Shown here: one piece after another, positions 1 to 4,960 of the stretch | How positions within the stretch are numbered: the stretch's first letter is position 1 | Layout: each line of letters starts with the position of its first letter | From: Nitrospira defluvii | GTDB lineage: Bacteria; Nitrospirota; Nitrospiria; Nitrospirales; Nitrospiraceae | Assembly (NCBI GenBank): GCA_016199015.1 | Contig: JACQHN010000454.1 | Span: 1 to 6,051 of the forward strand | Length of the DNA: 6,051 nt | Reading direction: 5' to 3' | The notes under the pieces: generated by a model | Database searches by the model: none | What the model saw: only the letters and a program-made list of their open reading frames with translations | What the model was told of the DNA's origin: nothing | Position numbers and translations under genes: made by a program

Positions 1-30
1 CGACGAACCGTCATGAATAACACGGGCTAA
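1..30 (+). CDS. Possible 3' end of an upstream gene (partial)
   Basis: Frame 1 is open from the window edge for nine codons and ends in TAA at 28-30, three bases before the cytochrome start. This spacing would suit the tail of an upstream operon partner. Nine codons cannot identify a product, and an open frame this short occurs by chance. Confidence 0.25.
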   Translation, partial: RRTVMNNTG

Positions 31-33
31 GCG

Positions 34-588
34 ATGCGCTATCACCCCTTGCCAGGAACCGCGATGCCGGTGGTGGCCCTGGCAACCCTCGTGCTGATCA
101 TGTGGATCGGTTGGGGATCAGTCCGAAGCCCTGCCGCCCTCTGGGCTCCGGGAGATCTGAGCCGATATCATGTCGATATTGCCGGCTGTACCCACTGCCA
201 CGAGCCGTTCCGCGGTCCCAGTCAAGCGCGTTGTGTGGCCTGTCATTCCGACCGATCTTTTGAGAGGCGGTCTGCGCCCGCCGTCATGACCTGGTACCGA
301 GAAATGGTCGCGCAACAGACGGCCTGCACCGCCTGCCATACGGAGCATCGTGGTGCGCTGGGTCAGATCACCCACCGCGCAAAGGTCAACCCGCACGGTG
401 AGTTTGTGTTTCGCGTGACGGGCACCAGTTCTTGCACGGCCTGTCATGAGTTTGGCACGAGGGTGGTGACCAGGCCCACGCTCAGAGAGGAGCTGGTCGT
501 GAGGCAGTTGTATGAGAAGGGGAGGGGCGCGCACCAGCCTGGTCGCATGGCACAGTGCCTTGACTGTCACGGCGGAGGCGGGCAGTGA
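34..588 (+). CDS. Membrane-anchored pentahaem c-type cytochrome
   Basis: Probable periplasmic electron carrier held to the membrane by its N-terminus. The 184-residue product has five CXXCH haem c motifs, starting at residues 52, 67, 98, 134 and 175. A hydrophobic segment at about residues 12-29 is the only candidate membrane anchor or signal sequence. The third motif continues as CHTEHRG, a context common in cytochrome c3/c7-like proteins, where the extra His can be an axial ligand. Two starts are possible. ATG 34 has no clear ribosome binding site. ATG 64 (Met11) has AGGA at 54-57, six bases upstream, and still keeps the whole hydrophobic segment, so the true product may be 174 residues. 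The next gene begins 15 bases after the stop, suggesting an operon. Haem-binding function is secure from the motifs; the redox partner and pathway are not visible here. Confidence 0.9.
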   Translation: MRYHPLPGTAMPVVALATLVLIMWIGWGSVRSPAALWAPGDLSRYHVDIAGCTHCHEPFRGPSQARCVACHSDRSFERRSAPAVMTWYREMVAQQTACTACHTEHRGALGQITHRAKVNPHGEFVFRVTGTSSCTACHEFGTRVVTRPTLREELVVRQLYEKGRGAHQPGRMAQCLDCHGGGGQ

Positions 589-603
589 GATAAGGGGACA
601 TCC

Positions 604-858
604 ATGACTCTTCAATTGAATCTTGAACAGGCCTTTTCGAACGAGCAGGCGTTGCGCGACATGATTATGACTCGAAAAGTCTGCTTCGACCATGATCCGT
701 TCTACGTGAAAACAGGCGCCGGCCACGTCGTTCAGATCGGATTTCAGCTGAACCTCTATGCGGCCTTTCAGGATCCGGCGCAGTTGCCGCTCAATGACGA
801 TGCCGAGCATCGTGAAATCCTGGGCGACCTGCAACGGCTCTGTCGAGTCTTTTTTTAG
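604..858 (+). CDS. Hypothetical protein, possibly the N-terminal part of an amber-interrupted gene
   Basis: An 84-residue soluble protein that I do not recognise. It has a strong ribosome binding site (AAGGGGA, 592-598) five bases before ATG, and it lies 15 bases after the cytochrome, so it is probably cotranscribed. It has no signal peptide, membrane segment or metal motif. The end is odd: the frame stops at TAG 856-858 directly after a run of seven T (850-856), in the middle of what reads as a helix. The same frame then remains open for 108 further codons to 1183. The natural product may therefore be about 190 residues, and this ORF its truncated first half. A role connected with the cytochrome is only suggested by adjacency. 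Confidence 0.6.
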   Translation: MTLQLNLEQAFSNEQALRDMIMTRKVCFDHDPFYVKTGAGHVVQIGFQLNLYAAFQDPAQLPLNDDAEHREILGDLQRLCRVFF

Positions 859-1185
859 ACGCTAGAGTTGCTGAAACCTTGCGAACATCCGCAGCCTCCC
901 GCCCATCGCATCGTGTTTGCTCCCGAACGGAAGTACCGGGCCGAAGTTTGCCTCCAGGTGCCGATCTTCGACCTGGAGCACTATGCCGACACGTCCGCCC
1001 GTCATGTACAGGAACTGCTGGCGACGGCGGAATGCCTGTTGACGCATGTCGGAGCGAGACGCCGGGCGTGGGACGAAGAAGGACGCAAGCCGGATTCGCC
1101 CGGCGGTGGTTGTGAAGCGCATGCGGCCGCGGCCGGAGGCGACGAGGCGAAATCGACCTCGGACACGACTGTTGACAGACTGTAG
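859..1185 (+). pseudogene. In-frame continuation of the 604-858 gene, or a separate small ORF from TTG 868
   Basis: After the amber codon at 856 the frame stays open to TAG 1183-1185. Residues encoded from about 868 to 1080 have normal protein composition, with ordered hydrophobic spacing, for example FDLEHYADTSARHVQELL. The last 35 or so codons are Gly/Ala/Ser-rich and less convincing; the next frame has higher third-position GC there, so a frameshift near 1060 is possible. The only near start is TTG 868, which has no ribosome binding site, so independent translation looks unlikely. The simplest reading is the detached C-terminal half of the preceding gene. The alternatives are a stop-codon readthrough product or a real small gene. 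The final stop lies inside the TA operator downstream. Confidence 0.4.
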
Positions 1186-1200
1186 CCAGTTGGCTACAGT
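1172..1200 (+). promoter_or_regulatory. Sigma70-type promoter of the first TA operon
   Basis: A perfect -35 TTGACA lies at 1172-1177 and a -10 TACAGT (4 of 6 consensus) at 1195-1200, separated by exactly 17 bp. Transcription would be expected to start about 6-7 bases after the -10, at 1206-1207, which is the toxin ATG itself. The spacer and -10 are covered by a palindrome, as expected for an autoregulated TA operon. Confidence 0.8.
1179..1200. promoter_or_regulatory. Perfect 22-bp palindromic operator of the first TA operon
   Basis: ACTGTAGCCA (1179-1188) and TGGCTACAGT (1191-1200) are exact reverse complements separated by GT. The site fills the promoter spacer and the -10 element, so a dimer bound here would block RNA polymerase. 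The likely ligand is the HTH antitoxin encoded at 1506-1862, alone or with its toxin. That assignment is inferred from how type II TA operons usually work. Confidence 0.8.
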
Positions 1201-1205
1201 TCTGC

Positions 1206-1496
1206 ATGTTCGAGATCCGCAAGACCGAGACGTTCGCCAAGTGGCTTGATGGACTTCGTGACATTCGTGCACGTGCGCGCATTCAGGTCAGGGTGGAGCG
1301 GCTCGGTGCAGGGAACGCAGGGGATGTGAAGTCGGTGGGAGAGGGCGTCTCTGAGATACGAATCGACTACGGCCCTGGCTACCGTGTGTACTTCACGAAG
1401 CGTGGGCGCGCGGTGATTGTCCTCCTGGCGGGTGGTGACAAGCGTACGCAGGATGCCGATGTCCGAACCGCCTTACGTCTTGCGCGCAGTCTATAG
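1206..1496 (+). CDS. RelE/ParE-superfamily toxin, HI1419-type addiction module killer protein
   Basis: A 96-residue type II TA toxin of the family named after Haemophilus HI1419 (TIGR02683), a HigB/RelE-like group expected to act as translation-dependent mRNA interferases. Family features include the FEIRKTETFAKWLDGLRD start, the EIRIDYGPGYRVYF core strand at residues 50-63 and LLAGGDKRTQDADI-type end (here residues 73-86). Length is normal for the family and no lesion is visible. The start fits the family N-terminus exactly, yet there is no ribosome binding site upstream, and the promoter predicts transcription starting at or one base after the ATG. The toxin is therefore probably translated from a leaderless message, which would keep its output low. 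Toxin-before-antitoxin order is usual for this family. The antitoxin follows after nine bases. Confidence 0.92.
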   Translation: MFEIRKTETFAKWLDGLRDIRARARIQVRVERLGAGNAGDVKSVGEGVSEIRIDYGPGYRVYFTKRGRAVIVLLAGGDKRTQDADVRTALRLARSL

Positions 1497-1499
1497 GAG
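1494..1499 (+). promoter_or_regulatory. Ribosome binding site of the HI1420-type antitoxin, overlapping the toxin stop codon
   Basis: TAGGAG contains the toxin stop codon TAG and serves as a Shine-Dalgarno sequence six bases before ATG 1506. The overlap suggests translational coupling. It contrasts with the toxin, which lacks any such site, and would favour antitoxin excess over toxin from one transcript. Confidence 0.7.
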
Positions 1500-1505
1500 T
1501 GCACC

Positions 1506-1862
1506 ATGAAGAAGGTTACAACTACCCGATATGACGTTGCCGAGCACTTACGGACTCCGGAGGAGATGGCTGCGTATTTGGAGGCGTGCCTGGAGGAGGC
1601 CGATGGCGATGCAGCCTTCATTGCCAAGGCGCTGGGCGATATCGCTCGCGCTAAGGGCATGGGCCGGGTTGCCAAGGAGGCCGGTCTCTCTCGCGAGAGC
1701 CTGTATAAGGCGCTGTCAGGTGAGCGGAGCCCTGACTTCGATACGATTCTCAAGGTGGTAAGAGCGCTGGGACTGAAGTTGCACGCCGCAGCACCCCGTG
1801 GCCGGCTCCGTGGATCAAGCTCTCGTTCAAGCGGACGCACGACCAAGCGGCGCGCGGCGTAA
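1506..1862 (+). CDS. XRE-type antitoxin, HI1420-type addiction module antidote
   Basis: A 118-residue antitoxin and probable autorepressor, the partner of the preceding toxin (TIGR02684 family). Residues 5-30 form the conserved front (DVAEHLRTPEEMAAYLEACLEE), residues 40-52 carry the ALGDIARAKGM signature, and the helix-turn-helix spans roughly 52-75 (VAKEAGLSRESLYKALSG). The family core ends near residue 95 at LGLKLHA. The remaining 23 residues are an Arg/Ser-rich basic tail, longer than in most relatives as I know them, and could add DNA or RNA contacts or be neutral. The start is fixed by the ribosome binding site overlapping the toxin stop. The expected target is the 22-bp palindrome in the operon promoter. 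Confidence 0.92.
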   Translation: MKKVTTTRYDVAEHLRTPEEMAAYLEACLEEADGDAAFIAKALGDIARAKGMGRVAKEAGLSRESLYKALSGERSPDFDTILKVVRALGLKLHAAAPRGRLRGSSSRSSGRTTKRRAA

Positions 1863-1910
1863 TGCCCGGTCAGGAGTATTCCAACTCACGTTATGCTGCA
1901 AGCGGTGGAA

Positions 1911-1936
1911 AGTCTGACTGCCCTCCATTTCAGACT
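1911..1936. repeat. Inverted repeat before the orphan XRE gene
   Basis: AGTCTGA (1911-1917) and TCAGACT (1930-1936) are exact reverse complements around a 12-base gap, ending eight bases before ATG 1945. No T run follows, so it is not an intrinsic terminator. It could be an operator for the downstream HTH protein or a hairpin covering its start. Confidence 0.4.
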
Positions 1937-1944
1937 GATCGCCC

Positions 1945-2226
1945 ATGAACGAGCGGCCCAAATCCAGCGGCAATGTCTTTATTGATCTTGGCTTTGATCC
2001 GGCCGAGGCTACCGTCCTTCAGATACGCGCCAACATGATGAGCGATCTTCGCCTGTACATCGAGAAGCAGAAGCTCACTCAATCCGAGGCGGCCAAGCGT
2101 TTGGGTATTGCGCAATCACGCGTGTCCGATCTTGTGCGTGGCAAATAGGAAAAGTTTAGTCTGGAGATGCTCATCACTCTTGAGGCGCGGCTTGAGCGGA
2201 CCGTTCGTGTAGAGCTCGCGGCGTGA
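1945..2226 (+). pseudogene. Orphan XRE/HigA-type antitoxin interrupted by an in-frame amber codon
   Basis: The open frame runs from ATG 1945 to TAG 2146-2148 and encodes 67 residues. It begins with the SGNVFIDLGF motif found at the start of HigA2/COG5606-like antitoxins and contains an HTH at about residues 44-65 (LTQSEAAKRLGIAQSRVSDL). Relatives usually have about 90-100 residues and continue after RGK with a segment like WEKFSLDMLITL. The same frame past the TAG reads EKFSLEMLITLEARLERTVRVELAA and ends at TGA 2224-2226. The stop is therefore a nonsense change inside an otherwise intact gene of about 93 codons; TGG to TAG would be a single step. The shortened protein keeps the DNA-binding helices but loses its C-terminal strand. 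No toxin gene lies upstream, where this family's partner normally sits (only 82 bases separate it from the previous gene). There is no clear ribosome binding site. Confidence 0.8.
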
Positions 2227-2414
2227 TGTTAGGCGCCGAGCCGGAAGGTGTTTGTCATGACAGTCATGAAGTGTGTATATCGTCCCTCACATCGAGGAGC
2301 AAGGCTGTATGTTTCCCAAGAACCGGCATTCCGTGAAACCAAAGTAGGCTGAGCCAATAAATTCGATGCAAGCCATCGTTAGCGTAGCTACTTTTCCTGC
2401 TTCTTGGCTTACGC
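2227..2414 (+). other. Gene-poor spacer with a 31-codon ORF and short palindromes
   Basis: I see no recognisable gene here. ATG 2257 to TGA 2350-2352 forms a 31-codon frame preceded by GGAAGG, but the peptide resembles nothing I know. TGTCATGACA at 2253-2262 is a perfect 10-bp palindrome, and GTAGCTAC at 2384-2391 is a perfect 8-bp palindrome. Confidence 0.3.
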
Positions 2415-2433
2415 TATACTTCAGTTACAGGAG
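2380..2433 (+). promoter_or_regulatory. Promoter, possible operator and ribosome binding site of the second TA operon
   Basis: TATACT at 2415-2420 matches the -10 consensus at 5 of 6 positions. The -35 is weak (TTTTCC, 2392-2397, at 17 bp). TAGCGTA (2380-2386) and TACGCTA (2410-2416) form an exact 7-bp inverted repeat that brackets the -35 and touches the -10, a plausible operator. AGGAG (2429-2433) is the ribosome binding site, eight bases before ATG 2442. Confidence 0.55.
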
Positions 2434-2441
2434 TTTTCTTC

Positions 2442-2681
2442 ATGTCCAAGATAGTCCCCACTCCTCCTCCTGGATTCGACGACCTCTCGGTTGATGAACG
2501 AATCGACTTCGTGCAGTCTCTCTGGGACCGAATCGCAGCGAATTCGGAGCAAGTCCCAGTACCTGAGTGGCACCGGCAGATCATTCGAGAACGCCTGGAG
2601 GCGTATCGGGCAAATCCCGCAGTCGGTCGATCCTGGACGGACGTCCGGACGGATATCGAACGCAAATTGCGGGATCGTTGA
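2442..2681 (+). CDS. Type II antitoxin of the PF09720 / TIGR02574 addiction module component family
   Basis: A 79-residue antitoxin in which conserved family positions are easy to see: LSVDERIDFVQSLWDRIA (residues 15-32), VPVPEWHRQIIRERLEAY (38-55), then an ANP and a W-x-x-V segment (58-69). Proteins of this family are short, labile partners of RelE/ParE toxins that wrap around the toxin. No HTH is evident, so the repressor function, if present, lies in the N-terminal part or needs the complex. The start is supported by AGGAG eight bases upstream. The toxin gene follows at once. The N-terminal PTPPPGF stretch is slightly unusual. Confidence 0.9.
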   Translation: MSKIVPTPPPGFDDLSVDERIDFVQSLWDRIAANSEQVPVPEWHRQIIRERLEAYRANPAVGRSWTDVRTDIERKLRDR

Positions 2682-2689
2682 TCCGACGG

Positions 2690-2986
2690 ATGGCCCGGCG
2701 GCTCGTCGTCCAACCGCAGTCTGACCTCGACATCCAAGCAGCGGCTGTGTGGTACGAAGACCAGCGATCCAGCTTGGGTGTGCGATTTCTCGACGAGCTC
2801 GATCTGGTGTTCCGGCGCATCGAAAGCAATCCACGGCAATTCCCGCGACTGGAAGGCGAGGTTCGCCGTGCCCTCATCCGCCACTTCCCCTTCGGTGTGT
2901 ATTTCATCGGAGAGTCGCAGGACATCGCAGTCCTGGCGGTTCTGCACCTGCACCGAGAACCCGCTATGTGGAAGAGCCGGAATTGA
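2690..2986 (+). CDS. RelE/ParE-family toxin of the second TA operon
   Basis: A 98-residue toxin of the RelE/ParE superfamily (COG3668-like). It shows the family pattern: RRLVVQPQSDLDIQAAAVWYEDQ at the front (quoted in parts, residues 3-25), LGVRFLDELDLVFRRIESNP (29-48), FP at 51-52, then VRRALIRHFPFGVYF (58-72) and a final VLAVLHLHREPAMW (81-94). ParE members poison DNA gyrase and RelE members cut mRNA; the sequence does not decide which applies. ATG 2690 lies eight bases after the antitoxin stop and has no good ribosome binding site, so translation probably depends on coupling. TTG 2678, which overlaps the antitoxin TGA, is an alternative start adding four residues. The frame is open further upstream, but that stretch overlaps the antitoxin and lacks family similarity. 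Confidence 0.9.
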   Translation: MARRLVVQPQSDLDIQAAAVWYEDQRSSLGVRFLDELDLVFRRIESNPRQFPRLEGEVRRALIRHFPFGVYFIGESQDIAVLAVLHLHREPAMWKSRN

Positions 2987-3170
2987 TTGCTCTGAGACCA
3001 AACACCTCCAGGTCCAGAACCGAGTCGAGCACTGGATGAACAGTCGCGTGGATCAAGTGCGTGTTGGATTTGCAGGTGGCCTTGTCTGCCAGTTACGTGC
3101 TTAGGCTACCGTGTCACGCTGTGTGGGTAGGTCGCAGCAGCCCTAATAATTATACGGAACTGAGGATGCG
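2987..3170 (+). other. Spacer between the second TA operon and the nuclease-like pseudogene
   Basis: No gene is recognised. TTAGGCT (3101-3107) and AGCCCTAA (3139-3146) form an imperfect inverted repeat with one bulged base. An AT-rich patch at 3144-3155 could hold a -10 for the next gene, but no good -35 pairs with it. GAGGA at 3162-3166 is the likely ribosome binding site of the next gene. Confidence 0.35.
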
Positions 3171-3744
3171 ATGCCTGGCCGGGATCTCGCCGTGTTTGTG
3201 AAGGCGCTCAAACGAGCAACTTGTGAGATGCCCCATGACTACTTCCAACTCCCGGTGGCCGGAAAGGAGACGCCGATATACCCGAGCGAGTCTACTGCTA
3301 CGAGTTGTATCACCGCCTTCGAGTGGCCCTGCCGGCCGATTTTCACTACTCCTTGGCAGGAGAAGTGGACAAGAGCGGGCACCCCATCATTCGGAATCCT
3401 CCATTAAACCGCTAAACCGCGGGAAGCCGGACTTTCTGGTGCACTCCGCCGGAAATATGGAGAGAAATCTTCTTGCCGTCGAAGTGAAGCCTGGTACCGC
3501 GAAGAGTCGCGGCATCGAGAAGGACATCGAGACGCTCATCTCCTGTCTTGGGCAAGGCGCCTACGAGTATGGGATGCTCCTGATCTACGGCGGGCGTCGT
3601 CCAGAATGGCTTGGTAAGTTGAAGTTGCTTGCGGGCCAGAATGCCGAGTTCCTCGCTTTCCGCAATAAGCTCCTGGTGTATTGGCACGAGGTGGCAGGTG
3701 TCTCCGCATCCGCAGTGACTTGGGAGGAGATCTTGGGAGCATAG
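3171..3744 (+). pseudogene. PD-(D/E)XK nuclease-like gene broken by two frameshifts
   Basis: One protein of about 190 residues is spread over three frames. The first part reads from ATG 3171 (MPGRDLAVFVKALKRA) to about 3262. The middle part, in another frame from about 3263, includes ERVYCYELYHRLRVALPADF and GEVDKSGHPIIRNPPLNR. The last part runs from about 3412 to TAG 3742-3744. The second junction is an exact tandem duplication of TAAACCGC (3405-3412 and 3413-3420); removing one copy gives PPLNRGKPDFLVH in one frame. The first junction fits loss of one base near the A run at 3263-3265; restoring an A gives AGKGDADIPERVY. In the last part, KPDFLVH followed by LLAVEVKPG matches the PD...(D/E)XK catalytic pattern of restriction-like nucleases, with acidic residues placed as expected. 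I do not recognise the exact family. The present reading frames cannot give an intact protein. Confidence 0.75.
3405..3420 (+). repeat. 8-bp tandem duplication causing a frameshift
   Basis: TAAACCGC occurs twice back to back. The eight extra bases shift the frame and also create an in-frame TAA at 3413 in the middle-part frame. Deletion of one unit restores a continuous reading frame, so this looks like a replication slippage scar. Confidence 0.9.
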
Positions 3745-3852
3745 AACAGCCAGATGCAGTGGATGGCCGCGTGGCATGCGCTGGGCACCCGCCGCTGAGC
3801 GCGAGTGTTCGGCCTGTTCATTGGACAGCCTATGACTAATGGAAGCAGTTTC
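3745..3852. other. Convergent intergenic region
   Basis: This stretch separates the plus-strand nuclease-like pseudogene from the minus-strand synthetase remnant. I see no gene and no hairpin followed by a T run that would work as a terminator in either direction. Confidence 0.4.
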
Positions 3853-4060
3853 CTAATCCCCTGGTCTCGGTGCAGTCTGGGCCACCCGGATTCTGGCGTC
3901 CACGATTCTGCAGCCTTGTCCTGGGGGCAGGGCGAAGATGGGATTCAGATCCAGATCAACAATCTCAGGCACCTCTTCGACCAGCCGTGAGAGTCGGAGC
4001 AACAGCTCTGCGATCGCGCCGACGTCTGCCAGCGGATAGCTGACAATAGCTGTCGGTGCT
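3853..4060 (-). pseudogene. C-terminal remnant of a second acyl-CoA synthetase copy
   Basis: On the minus strand this encodes a stretch from about ADVGAIAELLLRLSRLVEEV through DLDLNPIFALPPGQG to RIVDARIRV, then a divergent tail and stop at 3853-3855. Over 42 residues (ELLLRL to ARIRV) it differs from the C-terminus of the synthetase encoded at 4961-6051 at only three positions. The catalytic parts are absent: upstream the similarity fades near 4050-4060, just before the methyltransferase stop. An ORF can be drawn to an ATG at 4119, but it overlaps the methyltransferase and has no ATP-grasp core. I read it as a leftover gene end, not a functional protein. Confidence 0.75.
3884..4050. repeat. 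Diverged direct repeat, copy 1 (partner 4989-5155)
   Basis: Aligned by hand without gaps at an offset of 1105 bases, positions 3884-4026 match 4989-5131 with 30 mismatches in 143. Weaker similarity continues to about 4050. Most differences are silent in the synthetase frame. Confidence 0.85.
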
Positions 4061-4079
4061 TCTATGGGAAGTCGGCAGT

Positions 4080-4955
4080 CTAATCCTGCCAGCGCCAGTT
4101 TCCGCCGACGTCGAGGCATGGGCGACGGTGCACATGGTCCAGCTGGCTATATGCCGGATGGTCGAAGAGATGGACGATCTGCAACATCTCGATCCAACGA
4201 TCGTTGAAGAACTCCTGCGGCACGAACCACTTCAGTCCATAAATAGGCGACAGTTTCCGCATCCGGTGCTCGGCGTTGAACTCGTGAATGGCCAACTGCT
4301 CACCGGTGAAGTCGTTGTAGCCATACCCCATGATATCGTCGAAGTAACAGAACACGCGCGGCAGCAGCTTGGCGGGATCTGCATCGAGGAGTGTGAGAGC
4401 CTGTTTCGTGGCGCTATACAAATCGACATCGATGGAGACGAATGCCACCGGTGCGAAGGACGTCCGGAGAAATTCAGGGACGGTATGCTCGATCAGGCCT
4501 AACTTCAGCTGGGCCCGCTTCACTCGGGCGCGTAACGCGGCTTCGTCCATCGAGAAATCTCCCTTCTCCCACATATAGGGGAGGTCTCGGTGGTCTTTGG
4601 GTGGTGGAAGTCCCACGCCCGTATCGAAACCGTAGACATCGATGCCGACACCGGTCTTCTGCTCGACGAGCTCGGCGACCCGTTCCAGGCTGACCAGCCC
4701 GGACCCACCAGCCACACCGAATTCGAACACCGACACACGGGGATAGCCGAGCACTTTGGCCAGCGAGGCACCCTGCAGTACTCCCCACGCATAGGAACGG
4801 TAACGGCCCCCGACGGGATCGCTCAGAAGGTGACGGAAGGTTTGTCCGAGCCATTCGAACGAGTTATCGAATGGAATTGGTTGTTCCGGTTTGATTGGTT
4901 CTTCTGTGAGCCAATGTTTTAACCCCTTCAGCAGACGCTTGACCAATCTTTTCAT
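4080..4955 (-). CDS. Class I SAM-dependent methyltransferase, TylF/macrocin O-methyltransferase-like
   Basis: A 291-residue cytoplasmic protein with a Rossmann-type methyltransferase core. VFEFGVAGGSG (residues 76-86) is the glycine-rich SAM-binding motif I. YGFDTGVGLP (108-117) places acidic Asp111 where the ribose hydroxyls bind. VSIDVDLYSATKQAL (173-187) and YFDDIMG (204-210) resemble the Asp-rich metal and catalytic region of TylF/MycF-type sugar O-methyltransferases. The N-terminus is Lys-rich and amphipathic, without a signal peptide. Start ATG (4953-4955) follows a GGAGGAG ribosome binding site, and only five bases separate it from the synthetase stop, so the two genes are probably cotranscribed and coupled. 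The substrate cannot be read from the sequence; coupling to a CoA ligase could hint at an acyl or glycan modification, but that is speculative. It is flanked on both sides by copies of the synthetase gene end. Confidence 0.8.
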   Translation of the reverse strand: MKRLVKRLLKGLKHWLTEEPIKPEQPIPFDNSFEWLGQTFRHLLSDPVGGRYRSYAWGVLQGASLAKVLGYPRVSVFEFGVAGGSGLVSLERVAELVEQKTGVGIDVYGFDTGVGLPPPKDHRDLPYMWEKGDFSMDEAALRARVKRAQLKLGLIEHTVPEFLRTSFAPVAFVSIDVDLYSATKQALTLLDADPAKLLPRVFCYFDDIMGYGYNDFTGEQLAIHEFNAEHRMRKLSPIYGLKWFVPQEFFNDRWIEMLQIVHLFDHPAYSQLDHVHRRPCLDVGGNWRWQD

Positions 4956-4960
4956 CGAGG

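Noticed and set aside
118..834. Long minus-strand ORF of 238 codons across the cytochrome and the next gene
   Set aside because: It runs antisense to five CXXCH motifs and to a gene with a strong ribosome binding site. Its translation is Arg/His/Leu-rich and lacks family features.
844..862. GTC plus seven T then AGAC as an intrinsic terminator
   Set aside because: The possible stem (GTCT/AGAC) flanks the T run instead of preceding it, and there is no GC-rich hairpin.
791..1282. Overlapping minus-strand ORFs opposite 862-1282
   Set aside because: Arg/Ser/Pro-rich shadow translations that run across the TA promoter and the toxin start. No start signal supports them.
604..2226. Genome-wide recoding of TAG as a sense codon
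   Set aside because: At least two apparently intact genes in the window (1206-1496 and 4080-4955) end at TAG at the expected family or gene length, so the two internal ambers are better explained by mutation or local readthrough.
2226..2236. GTTAGGC resembling an integron attC core site
   Set aside because: No matching inverse core (RYYYAAC) or paired inner sites lie at a suitable distance, and no integrase is seen.
2567..2689. Upstream extension of the second toxin to ATG 2567
   Set aside because: The extension lies out of frame inside the antitoxin gene and has no RelE/ParE similarity; family similarity begins at about 2690.
4056..4502. Plus-strand ORF of 148 codons opposite the methyltransferase
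   Set aside because: It lies opposite the methyltransferase Asp-rich motifs. Its start has no ribosome binding site, and the minus-strand gene is strongly supported.
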